A DNA stretch of 64,000 nt, taken from the NCBI RefSeq assembly GCF_036227485.1, contig NZ_CP109479.1, positions 3,782,001 through 3,846,000 on the forward strand, written 5' to 3'. The first letter of the stretch is position 1. Every line of letters starts with the position of its first letter. The notes below the pieces were generated by a model that was given only the letters and a program-made list of their open reading frames with translations, did no database searches and was not told the DNA's origin. Below are positions 43,742 to 51,982 of this stretch, piece by piece. The stretch comes from Streptomyces sp. NBC_01451. GTDB taxonomy: Bacteria; Actinomycetota; Actinomycetes; Streptomycetales; Streptomycetaceae. A program made the position numbers and the translations under genes.

Positions 43742-46717
43742 TCAGAGCAACCCGTCCCACATCTCCTCCAGCAGCACCGACCACCAGCTCTCCGGCGAGC
43801 CGAGCGCCGCCGGGTCGAGGGAGGCGAGCTGGGCCTGGAAGTCGACCGTCCAGCGGCCCGCCTGCTCCTGGTTGAGCCCGTAGCGCAGCCGCCACATACG
43901 GCCGAGCAGCGCGAGACAGCGCGCGAACTCGGGCAGCCCCGTGTTCACGAACTGCGGCGGTACGGGCGCCCCACCGGGCCCCGCCTCCACGGGCACCGCG
44001 ACGATGTTCGCCGTCCCGTACTGCACGCAGATCGCCTTGCCGAAGTCACTGCCCATCACGAGGTACGACCCGGCGTCCGCCGCCGGCCGCACCCCGCGCT
44101 CCTGCGCCAGCTCGGCGAGGGTCGGCACCGGCCGCCCCGGCTGGGCCTGCGCCCAGAAGAACGGCCCCATGTCGGCCGGCAGCCCGGCGACGACCAACGT
44201 GTGCGCCACGACCGGCGGCACCCCCTGCCGCGACACCGCCGCCTGGTCGAACCGGAACACCCCGGGCCCGAACGCGGCGGCCATCTCCTGCGCGACCCCC
44301 TCCGGGGGGATCGGCGGCGCGGTCTGCACGGGCGGCAGCGGCGTACGCACCGGCCCCGGGCGCGCCGGACCGTCCGCCACCTGGTGCAACTCACCCTGAT
44401 GTGCGAGGAGTTGAGCCATGCCCTGCTGACGACTGGCGTGATCGGTGCCGTAGGGGGCGATGCTGGTGATCCGGGCGTTGGGCCACTGTTCGCGGATCAT
44501 GCGGGCGCAGTAGGCACCCGGCAGTTCACAGCTCTCCAACTCGGTGTGGAGTTCGAGGACCTGATCCGGCGGAATGCTCATCGCCCGCAGCTCATGGAAG
44601 ATCTGCCACTCCGGATGCGGCGTCCCCGGCGCGGACCGCCGGATCACCTGCTGCTCGGACCCGTCGGGCGCCCGGTAACGAAGAACGGCCTGATAACCGG
44701 GCCCGACCGTGGGCTGACCGGGCGGCGGATAGCCGTACGAGGGCTGCTGGGGGCCCGGCGGAGGAGGCGGCGCGGAGAGGCTGGGGGCGGGCGGCGGCGG
44801 AAACCCGGGGACATGTGCCCCCGGGCCGGGAGCGGCCAAACCGGGTACGGGCCGACCGCCGGGCGCGGGCATACCCGGCACGGGCTGACCGGTCGGCGCG
44901 GGCATGCCGGGCACCGGCCGACCGCCGGGGGGCGGGGGCGTCGCGCCCGGGGCGCCAGGACCGCCGTGGGCACCGGGACCGCCGGCAGTGCCCGAAGCGC
45001 CGGGGAAGCCCGGGGCACCAGGCGGGCCGGGAGGGCCGGGCACACCGGCGTTCGGGGGCGGCGGGGGCACGCCGGGGCCGCCGACCGGAGGACCGGCCAG
45101 CATGGTCTCGGCGCGGTGCACGGCCCCAGGGACACCGGGAGCACCGGGAGCACCGGGAGCACCGGGAGCACCGGGAGCACCGGGAGCACCGGGAGCGGAC
45201 GGTGCGCCTGGGCCACCGGACCCACCGGGCATGCCGTGCACACCGGGCATGCCGTGCACACCGGGTACGCCGGGGGCACCCGGAGGCTGGGGAGCACCCG
45301 GGACACCCGGAGCGCCGGGCGGCCGGGGCGCGTTGGGGGCGCCGCCCCGGTGGGGGTCGGCGAACATGGTCGCGGCCTGGTGGACGCCGTCCGGAGGGGT
45401 ACCCCCGGGCGGGTTGGGAGCACCGGGCGGACGCGGTCCGCCAAGGGCACCCGGAGCGCCGGGCGGACCCGGAGGCAGCGGAGCGCCGGGCGGATTCGCC
45501 GCACCAGGAGGCTGAGGAGCACTGGACACACCGAGACGGCCGGACCCACCCGGGGTACCCGGCGCACCCGGCTTGCTCGGCGCACCGGGGGCACCCGGCC
45601 CCTGGCCCGCACCCGGAACCCCGGGGGCCGCCGGAGGCTGGGGCACGCCGGGTCCCGCGGGCCCGGAGAACATCGTCGCGGCCTGATGGACGCCCTCAGG
45701 ACGCGCACCCGCAGGCGGGTGGGGAGCACCGGAGCCTGGAGCACCAACCCCCGCCGCCCCGTCGGCTCCGACACCACCGTCGGCCTCCAGCGCCGACACG
45801 AACTGCGTAGGCACGTATCCGCCCGCGGGGCCGGAACCAGGTCCCGGCGGCGGAGGAGGCCCAACTCCCGGACGGGCACCCAGAGTTCCCGGCGTACCCG
45901 GTGGAGGCGGAGCGCTCGCGCCCCGGGCACCGCGCGGCGGCGGTGCCTTGCTGGTCGCCGCGTCGGCGATCTCGCCGGCGTTGGGAGCGAGCGCACGCTC
46001 CGGCGAGCCCGGCCCGCCGGGCACACCCTGCGGATACCCGTACGAGGGCCCACCCGCACCCTGCGGATACCCGTACCCCGGAGCCCCCGAAGCCCCCGGA
46101 CCGCCGTTGAAGGCATCCCGGGAACGCGGAACGTCGTCGCGGTCCTCGTCACCCAGCGGCGGCGCGAACACCGTCGCCGGCAGCGGCACGGAACGGTCCT
46201 CGCCCGCGTCCACGCCGGTCGTGTCGGTCCCGGTCCACGGCGTGGCCCCCGCAGGCGGCACCGCGTCCACCGGCGCCCCGCCCGAAGAGGCCACGGAAAC
46301 CGACGGGGACGGCGGCGCCGCCGAATCCGCCCGCCGGTCGGGAAGCCCCAGCTTGTCCGCCGCCTCCTGCAACCACTCCGGCGGAGTCAGCAGGAACGAC
46401 GTCTGGTTCAGGTCCAGCCGGGCCGGAGGCGCCGGTACCGCGTCCTCGACGGAGGCAGCACGGCCGTACTGCTCCTCGTACCGCCGGATCACCTCGCCCA
46501 CCGGCAGGGCGGGCCACAGGGTGGCCTCACCGCTGTCCCGGGCAAGGACCAGCCGCTGGGCGCCACCGTCCGACCGCGGACCCTCCGCACGATCCTCCGC
46601 CCACACCACGAACCCGAGCTCGAACTCCCGTACCCGCACCTCCCGGTGCTGGTACGCCGGCACATCCCCGTTGACCCATTCCTCGGCGCGCTCCTGCGCC
46701 TGCGCGAAAGTCACCAT
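43742..46717 (-). CDS. collagen-like protein with deaminase-like and SUKH-4 domains
   Basis: 991 aa, four parts. Residues 1-75 resemble the YrhB/Imm35-type small domain ([16 protein letters not shown] ... LGFVVWAED). About 130-670 is a low-complexity Gly-Pro-Ala tract with Gly-X-Y runs such as [13 protein letters not shown] and thrice-repeated HQAATMF/HRAETML tags. About 675-800 is a nucleotide-deaminase-like domain with H-x-E at 724-726 and cysteines 730 and 737 in [14 protein letters not shown]. About 805-991 is a SUKH-4 immunity domain. No signal peptide or TM segment, so the toxin-like and immunity-like parts are held together inside the cell. Operon partner of the WHH/SUKH gene 7 bp upstream. 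Functional role unknown. Confidence 0.78.
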   Translation of the reverse strand: MVTFAQAQERAEEWVNGDVPAYQHREVRVREFELGFVVWAEDRAEGPRSDGGAQRLVLARDSGEATLWPALPVGEVIRRYEEQYGRAASVEDAVPAPPARLDLNQTSFLLTPPEWLQEAADKLGLPDRRADSAAPPSPSVSVASSGGAPVDAVPPAGATPWTGTDTTGVDAGEDRSVPLPATVFAPPLGDEDRDDVPRSRDAFNGGPGASGAPGYGYPQGAGGPSYGYPQGVPGGPGSPERALAPNAGEIADAATSKAPPPRGARGASAPPPPGTPGTLGARPGVGPPPPPGPGSGPAGGYVPTQFVSALEADGGVGADGAAGVGAPGSGAPHPPAGARPEGVHQAATMFSGPAGPGVPQPPAAPGVPGAGQGPGAPGAPSKPGAPGTPGGSGRLGVSSAPQPPGAANPPGAPLPPGPPGAPGALGGPRPPGAPNPPGGTPPDGVHQAATMFADPHRGGAPNAPRPPGAPGVPGAPQPPGAPGVPGVHGMPGVHGMPGGSGGPGAPSAPGAPGAPGAPGAPGAPGAPGVPGAVHRAETMLAGPPVGGPGVPPPPPNAGVPGPPGPPGAPGFPGASGTAGGPGAHGGPGAPGATPPPPGGRPVPGMPAPTGQPVPGMPAPGGRPVPGLAAPGPGAHVPGFPPPPAPSLSAPPPPPGPQQPSYGYPPPGQPTVGPGYQAVLRYRAPDGSEQQVIRRSAPGTPHPEWQIFHELRAMSIPPDQVLELHTELESCELPGAYCARMIREQWPNARITSIAPYGTDHASRQQGMAQLLAHQGELHQVADGPARPGPVRTPLPPVQTAPPIPPEGVAQEMAAAFGPGVFRFDQAAVSRQGVPPVVAHTLVVAGLPADMGPFFWAQAQPGRPVPTLAELAQERGVRPAADAGSYLVMGSDFGKAICVQYGTANIVAVPVEAGPGGAPVPPQFVNTGLPEFARCLALLGRMWRLRYGLNQEQAGRWTVDFQAQLASLDPAALGSPESWWSVLLEEMWDGLL
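45133..45195. repeat. 9-bp tandem repeat coding for (Ala-Pro-Gly)n
   Basis: About seven copies of CACCGGGAG in register, encoding [10 protein letters not shown] on the minus strand. A prime site for slippage that would change linker length without a frameshift. Confidence 0.85.
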
Positions 46718-46724
46718 CGGTCAG

Positions 46725-47741
46725 TCACTCCCCCACCGAAGACACCGAAGACGCCCCGGACGCCGCGGACAGCGGCAGCGCACGCGCGAAGCCGCCGTCC
46801 ACCATCAGGTTCGCCACCGTCTCCAGCTCCGGCGGACTGCCCGCGAGCCGGGACAGGAACTGGTCGAAGTCGTCGCCGCACGGCAGCAGCAGCCGCTGCA
46901 CCCGGTCGGCCGGCGGCCAGGTCGGATCGACGTCCCGCGCGTCGTCGTACGGGCTGAACCACACCGAACCGAGCCGCTCACCCTTCACCTTCACGGCCAG
47001 CAGACCACCCTGCACGAAGCCGACGCACAGATAGTCCTTCGTCAGATGGTCCCGCAGACACTTGTTGACGTACACGAGGTCGTTGACCGCCGCCTCGTCC
47101 CGCACCGTGAAGAACGGCTGGTCCAGCAGCAGCCCCAACTCGGCGTCGAGCGCCGCGCCCACCGGCGCACACCCGCCCGCCGCCTTCAGGAACGACCGGT
47201 ACGCCCCCGGCAGCCGGTAGCCGAGATCCTCCTCGACACCCTGCACCTGCGGCTCCGTCACCGCCACCGCCGACTTCGGCAGCGCGAAGTGCGCCGGCCG
47301 CGTCTCCTGCAGGGGCCGCGTACCGCGCTTGTGCTGGTCCACGCCCGAAGTCGCGATCCCACCGTGATGCCGCAGCAGCGCCTTCACCTCGACCGGGACG
47401 AGCTCAAGACGCCGCCCGCCGGCTACGTGGTGCCAGGTCCAGCCGTGCGGGGTCGCCACCGCCGGAACCGTGTCCCACAACTCGTGCCCGGACGCGGCGA
47501 GCGCCGCGTTCGCCGACACGTAGTCCGTCAGCCGCAACTCGTCGACACCGAAGCCCTCGGGCGGCTCGGCGATCTCCGCCGCCGCACGCGCGTAGAGCGA
47601 GAAGTCCGGATAGCCGTGTTCGTCGACCCGCACCCCTCTCGGATGCCGGGTGGCCCGTACCGGATCCGGGAAGTGCACGACCTGCCCGGCATAGGCCGCG
47701 TTCGGCGGCACGGCTCGCTGCCCGAGCCGACCTGTCGTCAT
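46725..47741 (-). CDS. WHH-type nuclease domain fused to SUKH (SMI1/KNR4) domain
   Basis: 338 aa. The N-terminal half has a HNH/EndoVII-superfamily WHH nuclease signature: YPDFSLYA, ELRLTDYVSANAAL, then GWTWHHVAGGRRLELVPVEVKALLRHHGG (WHH at 103-105, second His pair 125-126). The C-terminal half (about 165-305) is a SUKH/SMI1-KNR4 domain (VEEDLGYRLPGAYRSFLKAAGG ... FFTVRDEAAVNDLVYVN). In polymorphic toxin systems these are toxin and immunity modules in separate genes; here they are one cytosolic chain. ATG 47741 with AGGGGG at 8 nt. A 7-bp gap separates it from the collagen-like gene. Confidence 0.8.
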   Translation of the reverse strand: MTTGRLGQRAVPPNAAYAGQVVHFPDPVRATRHPRGVRVDEHGYPDFSLYARAAAEIAEPPEGFGVDELRLTDYVSANAALAASGHELWDTVPAVATPHGWTWHHVAGGRRLELVPVEVKALLRHHGGIATSGVDQHKRGTRPLQETRPAHFALPKSAVAVTEPQVQGVEEDLGYRLPGAYRSFLKAAGGCAPVGAALDAELGLLLDQPFFTVRDEAAVNDLVYVNKCLRDHLTKDYLCVGFVQGGLLAVKVKGERLGSVWFSPYDDARDVDPTWPPADRVQRLLLPCGDDFDQFLSRLAGSPPELETVANLMVDGGFARALPLSAASGASSVSSVGE

Positions 47742-48093
47742 GGCGGTTGCCCCCTGCGGCGTCCTGTAAGGCCCATACATCAGTACGACCCGTACGTCTG
47801 TCACATCACGTCACGACACATCACCCCGTCCCGCCTGTCAGCACATCAGTGCGGACAGCAACCCGGACGGCGCTGCGGATCGCGGCTGCCCGACAGCCTA
47901 TGCGGTACGCCGACACCGGTCACCGGCACCAGCCACCGGCCCCCCACTTCCGTGACCTGCCGTCACCCTGTCGTGACGGTGCGACGAAGCCCGGGCGTGT
48001 CACACCGCCCCAGCTACCGCACCAGCCACGCCATTTGGCACTCTGGGTCCGCCGAGGGGATGCACGGGGGAGGCACCGGAGGGGATGACGACC
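47742..48093. other. gene-free divergent stretch in toxin/SUKH cluster
   Basis: About 350 bp between the divergent units. GTCAC/GTGAC-like words recur (47805-47830). It should hold both promoters. Nothing coding seen. Confidence 0.5.
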
Positions 48094-48705
48094 ATGAACG
48101 CGACACAGACGGGGACAGCGACAGGAAGGCCGACAGGCCGACCGACAGGCCGACCGACAGGCCGACCGACAGAAAGCCCGACGAGCACACCGACACCCGG
48201 AACACCCGGTACGACCGGCAGACCCGGCGGCGACCCACGAGTCGGCTGGAGCTCCGACGACACACCCCGCGTCCCCACCCTCCGCCACCGCCGCGACGGC
48301 ATACTCCCCACCGTCGCCGCCGCCCTCTCCGTACGCGGCGCAACCCTCACCGGCACCGCCGCACGCGGCGACCAACCACCCTCCCTGCACCCACTCGTCC
48401 AGGACTTCCTGGACACCCTCGCCAGCGCCCAACGCGACCGCTCCACCGGCCGCTGCGCCGAAGCACTCCTCATATCCCGCCAGATCACCATCGCCGACGA
48501 GGCCCGCAGCCGACGCGCCGCCCGCAAACCCATGACCAACGGCGAAGCCCGCAGAGCACTCAAACAAGCCAAACTCACCACCCGCCGCATCCGCGAGGAC
48601 GGCGACCCCCTCCACGGCAGCTTCGCCGCACCCTGCCGCTCCTGCACGGCGCTCAGCGCCCACTTCGGCGTCCGCATAGTCGACTCGTCGGCCCCCACCG
48701 ACTGA
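48094..48705 (+). CDS. YwqJ-like putative nucleotide deaminase
   Basis: 203-aa protein of the YwqJ deaminase family. The zinc-binding cytidine-deaminase signature is complete: C121-A-E123 in GRCAEALLIS and P180-C-x2-C184 in APCRSCTAL. The N-terminal 35 residues contain (GRPT)4 repeats and low complexity. YwqJ domains are toxin modules of polymorphic toxins; here it lacks a secretion signal or trafficking domain, so it is probably cytosolic. I choose ATG 48094 because GGAGGGG stands 9 nt upstream; the ATG at 48085 sits on that site. Followed by the SUKH-3 gene. Confidence 0.82.
   Translation: MNATQTGTATGRPTGRPTGRPTGRPTESPTSTPTPGTPGTTGRPGGDPRVGWSSDDTPRVPTLRHRRDGILPTVAAALSVRGATLTGTAARGDQPPSLHPLVQDFLDTLASAQRDRSTGRCAEALLISRQITIADEARSRRAARKPMTNGEARRALKQAKLTTRRIREDGDPLHGSFAAPCRSCTALSAHFGVRIVDSSAPTD
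48128..48171. repeat. 12-bp tandem repeat coding for GRPT
   Basis: Three to four copies of GGCCGACCGACA near the 5' end of the deaminase gene, giving (Gly-Arg-Pro-Thr)4. Length changes in steps of 12 bp would keep the frame. Confidence 0.85.
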
Positions 48706-48800
48706 CGCCCCCCTCACCCCACCCCCAGGCACCACCGCAAGACGGCGCCGCACCGGACACACGCTCGCGCCGGTCCATGACCTCGACGATCGAAGGGCAG

Positions 48801-49295
48801 ATGCACACCGACCGCACCTCCTCCACCCGCTTCCCCGTGGCCGTCGACGCCGCACTGCGCGCCGCCGGCTGGCAGCCCGGCCGCTGGGACATAAAACAGG
48901 CCGAGATCTGGGCCGACACCCTGCGCGGCCACACCTCCCCCGCCGGACACCGCCACGCCGTCTTCCCCGCCGCCGTGGAAGCCTGGGCGGAATTCGGCGG
49001 CCTCCACCTCACACCCCCCGGCACCGGCCGCCAGGTCGCCCCCACCGCCCTCCACCTCGACCCCCTGCACGGCCTCCACATGGCCCGCACCCTCGCCGAC
49101 CTCGGCCGCGCCCTCGACACCGAGGTCTGCCCCCTCGGCGAAGAACCCGAGACCCAGTCCCTGCTGGCCATCGACACAGCCGGCCGCGTCTACGCCCTCG
49201 ACCACACCGGCGACTGGTACCTCGGCGCCGACATCGACCAGGCCCTCGCCACCCTCGTCACCGGCCTGGAACCGGTCCGCCTGACACCTCCCTGA
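48801..49295 (+). CDS. SUKH-3 immunity-family protein
   Basis: 164-aa cytosolic protein with the SUKH-3 fold: TRFPVAVDAALRAAGWQPGR, EAWAEFGGLHLTPPGTG, GLHMARTLADLGRALDTEVCPLGEE, LLAIDTAGRVYALDHTGDWYLG. SUKH proteins bind and neutralise deaminase and nuclease toxins, which fits its place right after the YwqJ-like deaminase gene. Start uncertain: ATG 48801 has AAGGG 4 nt ahead; ATG 48777 would add eight residues. Confidence 0.87.
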   Translation: MHTDRTSSTRFPVAVDAALRAAGWQPGRWDIKQAEIWADTLRGHTSPAGHRHAVFPAAVEAWAEFGGLHLTPPGTGRQVAPTALHLDPLHGLHMARTLADLGRALDTEVCPLGEEPETQSLLAIDTAGRVYALDHTGDWYLGADIDQALATLVTGLEPVRLTPP

Positions 49296-49327
49296 GCCAC
49301 ACCCGCTGGGCCAAGTCGGGTGCGCGA

Positions 49328-49390
49328 CGCGCCCCGACAGGGGCGCGGGGAACTGCGCGACCAGCCCCCACCGGGCCCGCAGGCAAAGAA
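49328..49390. repeat. dispersed intergenic repeat with terminator hairpin
   Basis: CGCGCCCC (49328-49335) pairs with GGGGCGCG (49340-49347), followed by GGGAACTGCGCGACCAGCCC, a motif seen very often between Streptomyces genes (established by experience with these genomes). It lies between the convergent SUKH-3 and kinase genes and likely ends both. Confidence 0.7.
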
Positions 49391-49409
49391 CCGCACAACC
49401 AGCGGAACG

Positions 49410-50729
49410 TCACGTCGGAATGACCGCCGACACCCGAAACCCCCCGGCCTCCGTCGGCCCGGACACGAACACCCCGCCCAGCGCGGCAACCCGCTCCTTC
49501 ATCCCGAGCAGACCATTGCCACCGGACGGAAACCGCACCGACGAGACCGACGACGGCTCGGGCGGCGGCTCGTTCTCCACCTGCATCGCGATCTCATCAC
49601 CCCGATGAGCCAGCCGCACATGCGTCTTCGCCCCCGCCGCATGCTTGTGCACGTTCGTCAACGCCTCCTGCACCACCCGGTACGCGGTCTGCTCCACCAT
49701 CGCCCCGTACAACCGCACCTCCCCCTCGACCGACAGAGCCACGACCATCCCCGCAGCCGCCGACTGCCCCACCAACTCCTCCAGCTCAGCCAGACAGGGC
49801 CCGTCCCCCGCACCCTCATCACCCTCGCCCCGAGCAGCACGAGAAGCAGCCACAGCCGCGGCCGCACCCACCGCCGCCAACGGCACACCCTGCACCCGCC
49901 GCTCCAGCCCGTCCCCCGACCGCAGCACCCCGAGCATCTCCCGCAACTCGGTCAACGCCTGCCGCCCCATGTCCCCCACCAGGGCGGCATTCCGCACAGC
50001 CTTCTCAGGATCCTTCCGCGCGACCGCCTGCAACGCCGCCGCATGCACCACCATCAGACTCACCCGGTGCGCCACCACGTCATGCATCTCACGGGCGATC
50101 CGCGTCCGCTCCTCGTTCCGCGCCCACTCCGCCCGCTCCTCGGCCCGCTCCGCCAGCAACTGAAGCTCCCGCTCCAGACTGTCGGCCCGCTCCCGAAGAC
50201 TCTCCATCAACCGCCGCCGGGCACCCACGTACAACCCGAGCAGCAACGGCGGCGCGGTGACACCCAGCGAGGTGGTGATGGCGACGACAGGAACCAGCCA
50301 GTCCCCGATCTTCAGCCCCCCGTCCGCCACCCCCTGATGCGACCGCACGAACGTCACGATGAGCGTCCCCACCATCGCCATCCCGGCCAACGCCCCGATG
50401 ATCCGCCGGGGCAGCTCGGAAGCGGCGAGCGTGTACAGCCCGACGATGCCCATCAGATAGCCCATCTGGGCCGGCGCGACAGCGATGGACACCAGTACGA
50501 CGGCAATCGGCCACCGCCGCCGCAACACCAGCACGGACCCGGCCACAAGCCCGAACACGATCCCCGCCGCCAACGGGATCCCCGCGTCCCTGGCGAACGA
50601 AATCCCCTCCGCCGCACACTCCCCGGCAGACAGCACCGCGAGACCCACGTCAAACGCCGCACTGCGCCACCGGGTCCACCACAACGGCCCGGTCAGGGCC
50701 GCGGCGTGGTCTTCCCCCGTAGTGGTCAT
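49410..50729 (-). CDS. NarL-type sensor histidine kinase
   Basis: 439-aa membrane kinase. Five or six TM helices in the first 190 residues, a coiled segment (RRRLMESLRERADSLERELQLLAERAEERAEWARNEERTRI), the HisKA_3 phospho-site REMHDVVAHRVSLM, and the HATPase_c domain (QEALTNVHKHAAGA, GNGLLGMKERVAALGG). No response-regulator gene is adjacent on either side, so it is an orphan here; the LuxR-type regulator at 63375 is 13 kb away and may be unrelated. Downstream faces the SUKH-3 gene. Confidence 0.9.
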   Translation of the reverse strand: MTTTGEDHAAALTGPLWWTRWRSAAFDVGLAVLSAGECAAEGISFARDAGIPLAAGIVFGLVAGSVLVLRRRWPIAVVLVSIAVAPAQMGYLMGIVGLYTLAASELPRRIIGALAGMAMVGTLIVTFVRSHQGVADGGLKIGDWLVPVVAITTSLGVTAPPLLLGLYVGARRRLMESLRERADSLERELQLLAERAEERAEWARNEERTRIAREMHDVVAHRVSLMVVHAAALQAVARKDPEKAVRNAALVGDMGRQALTELREMLGVLRSGDGLERRVQGVPLAAVGAAAAVAASRAARGEGDEGAGDGPCLAELEELVGQSAAAGMVVALSVEGEVRLYGAMVEQTAYRVVQEALTNVHKHAAGAKTHVRLAHRGDEIAMQVENEPPPEPSSVSSVRFPSGGNGLLGMKERVAALGGVFVSGPTEAGGFRVSAVIPT

Positions 50730-50907
50730 GAGCCCAGCCTACGGGCGCCGCCCCCCGCTTTTCCGGCGAGTTTCGACGACCGGCCTACACCACAGGGGCC
50801 GCCGACACCACAATCGAACAGAAGCGAAACCCACCAGAATCCCTCGAACTGCTGAATCGCGCACCGTTCGACCCCGGAAGCAATGATTCCGCCCCGAGGC
50901 TTTGCCC

Positions 50908-51765
50908 ATGGAACATGCATGCGGCAAGTACACGGATTTCGAGGGGCTACGGGAGCGGGCGCTGGCGTTGCGACGGGAGGGCCTGAGCATTCGACAGATC
51001 CGCGACGAGCTCCAGGTCCACAACAAGGACGTCCTGCAGCGCCTCGTCAAGGGCGAGCCACCCCCGGAATGGACGAAGCGCCCGCGAGCGAAGGACGACC
51101 TCCGCGAGAGGGCGCGGGAACTACGGAAGCAGGGCTGGACCTACAACCGGATCCAGGCGGAACTGGGGTGCTCGAAGAGTTCAGTCTCGCTCTGGGTACG
51201 GGATCTTCCGCATCAGGAGCCCAAGTGCACACCGGCGGAACAGCGGGAGCGGATGGATGCGGGACTCGCTCGGCTACAAGCCTCCCGACAGCAGGAGCGC
51301 GAGGCTACAAAGCAAGCGGCGGCGACAGCCGTCGGCGAACTGTCGGATCGCGAGTTGTTCCTTACGGGTGTTGCCCTCTACTGGGCCGAGGGGACCAAGG
51401 ACAAGCCACACACTCGCCGCGAGTGCGTGGAGTTCGTCAACAGCGACCCCGGAATGATCAGCGTCTTCCTCGCCTGGCTCGACCTGCTTGAGGTAAGCCG
51501 GGAACGACTGCACTGCCGCGTCATGATTCACGAGTCCGCCGACGTCGCCGCCGCCGAACACCACTGGGCCGGCCTCATCGGCATTGACCCGTCAACCCTG
51601 GGCAGGACGATCCTCAAGAAGCACAATCCCTCGACCGTGCGCAAGAACACGGGAGACTCCTACCGAGGGTGCCTCGGTATCAGGGTGCGACAAGGAGCAG
51701 ATCTGTACCGTCGCATCGAGGGTGCCTGGTACGGCATAGTGGTGGGTGCCAATTCGACGACCTGA
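50908..51765 (+). CDS. double HTH + LAGLIDADG-like protein
   Basis: 285 aa. Two helix-turn-helix units (LRREGLSIRQIRDELQVHN around 22-40; LRKQGWTYNRIQAELGCSKSSVSLWV around 72-97), a basic helix (110-140), then a region that looks like a LAGLIDADG fold: FLTGVALYWAEGTKDK (151-166) with the LxGxxxxxEG pattern, CVEFVNSDPGMISVFLAWL, and a second half ending YRGCLGIRVRQGADLYRRIEGAWYGI. It may be a domesticated homing-endonuclease-like DNA-binding protein. It stops 27 bp before tRNA-Gln. ATG 50908 with GAGG at 8 nt; a TTG two codons earlier is possible. Codon use is less GC-biased than neighbours. Confidence 0.7.
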   Translation: MEHACGKYTDFEGLRERALALRREGLSIRQIRDELQVHNKDVLQRLVKGEPPPEWTKRPRAKDDLRERARELRKQGWTYNRIQAELGCSKSSVSLWVRDLPHQEPKCTPAEQRERMDAGLARLQASRQQEREATKQAAATAVGELSDRELFLTGVALYWAEGTKDKPHTRRECVEFVNSDPGMISVFLAWLDLLEVSRERLHCRVMIHESADVAAAEHHWAGLIGIDPSTLGRTILKKHNPSTVRKNTGDSYRGCLGIRVRQGADLYRRIEGAWYGIVVGANSTT

Positions 51766-51792
51766 CCAAATGTCCGGTTTAGTCGAATTTAT

Positions 51793-51867
51793 TCCCCTGT
51801 GGTGTAATTGGCAGCACTGTGGCTTTTGGTGCCATATGTCCGGGTTCAAGTCCTGGCAGGGGAGCCA
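51793..51867 (+). tRNA. tRNA-Gln(UUG)
   Basis: Acceptor arm TCCCCTG/CAGGGGA, D arm TGGTGTAATTGGCAGCA, anticodon stem GTGGC/GCCAT around loop TTTTGGT (anticodon TTG), T arm CCGGGTTCAAGTCCTGG. Discriminator G, and CCA is encoded (51865-51867). Upstream neighbour is the HTH/LAGLIDADG gene; glmU follows. Confidence 0.95.
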
Positions 51868-51877
51868 TACTCGGTTC

Positions 51878-51903
51878 GGGTCCTGACAATCCAGTCAGGG
51901 CCC
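51878..51903 (+). terminator. terminator of tRNA-Gln
   Basis: GGGTCCTGAC (51878-51887) pairs with GTCAGGGCCC (51894-51903) with one G-T pair, 10 nt after the encoded CCA. Confidence 0.75.
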
Positions 51904-51982
51904 TTACTCATGTCCCCCACGAAACGCCCCGGTATCCTGCGGATGTCCACCCCACCCCCTCCGCAGCCGAAGGGCACCACCC

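Noticed and set aside
45948..49295. A single 1115-codon plus-strand frame leading into the SUKH-3 gene
   Set aside because: Only the last 165 codons carry a recognisable domain; the rest is antisense to the collagen-like and WHH genes.
51751..51789. AATTCGAC/GTCGAATT dyad before tRNA-Gln considered as an attachment site
   Set aside because: Integrases normally use the tRNA 3' half; no second copy of the tRNA end exists in the window. More likely a weak terminator of the upstream gene.
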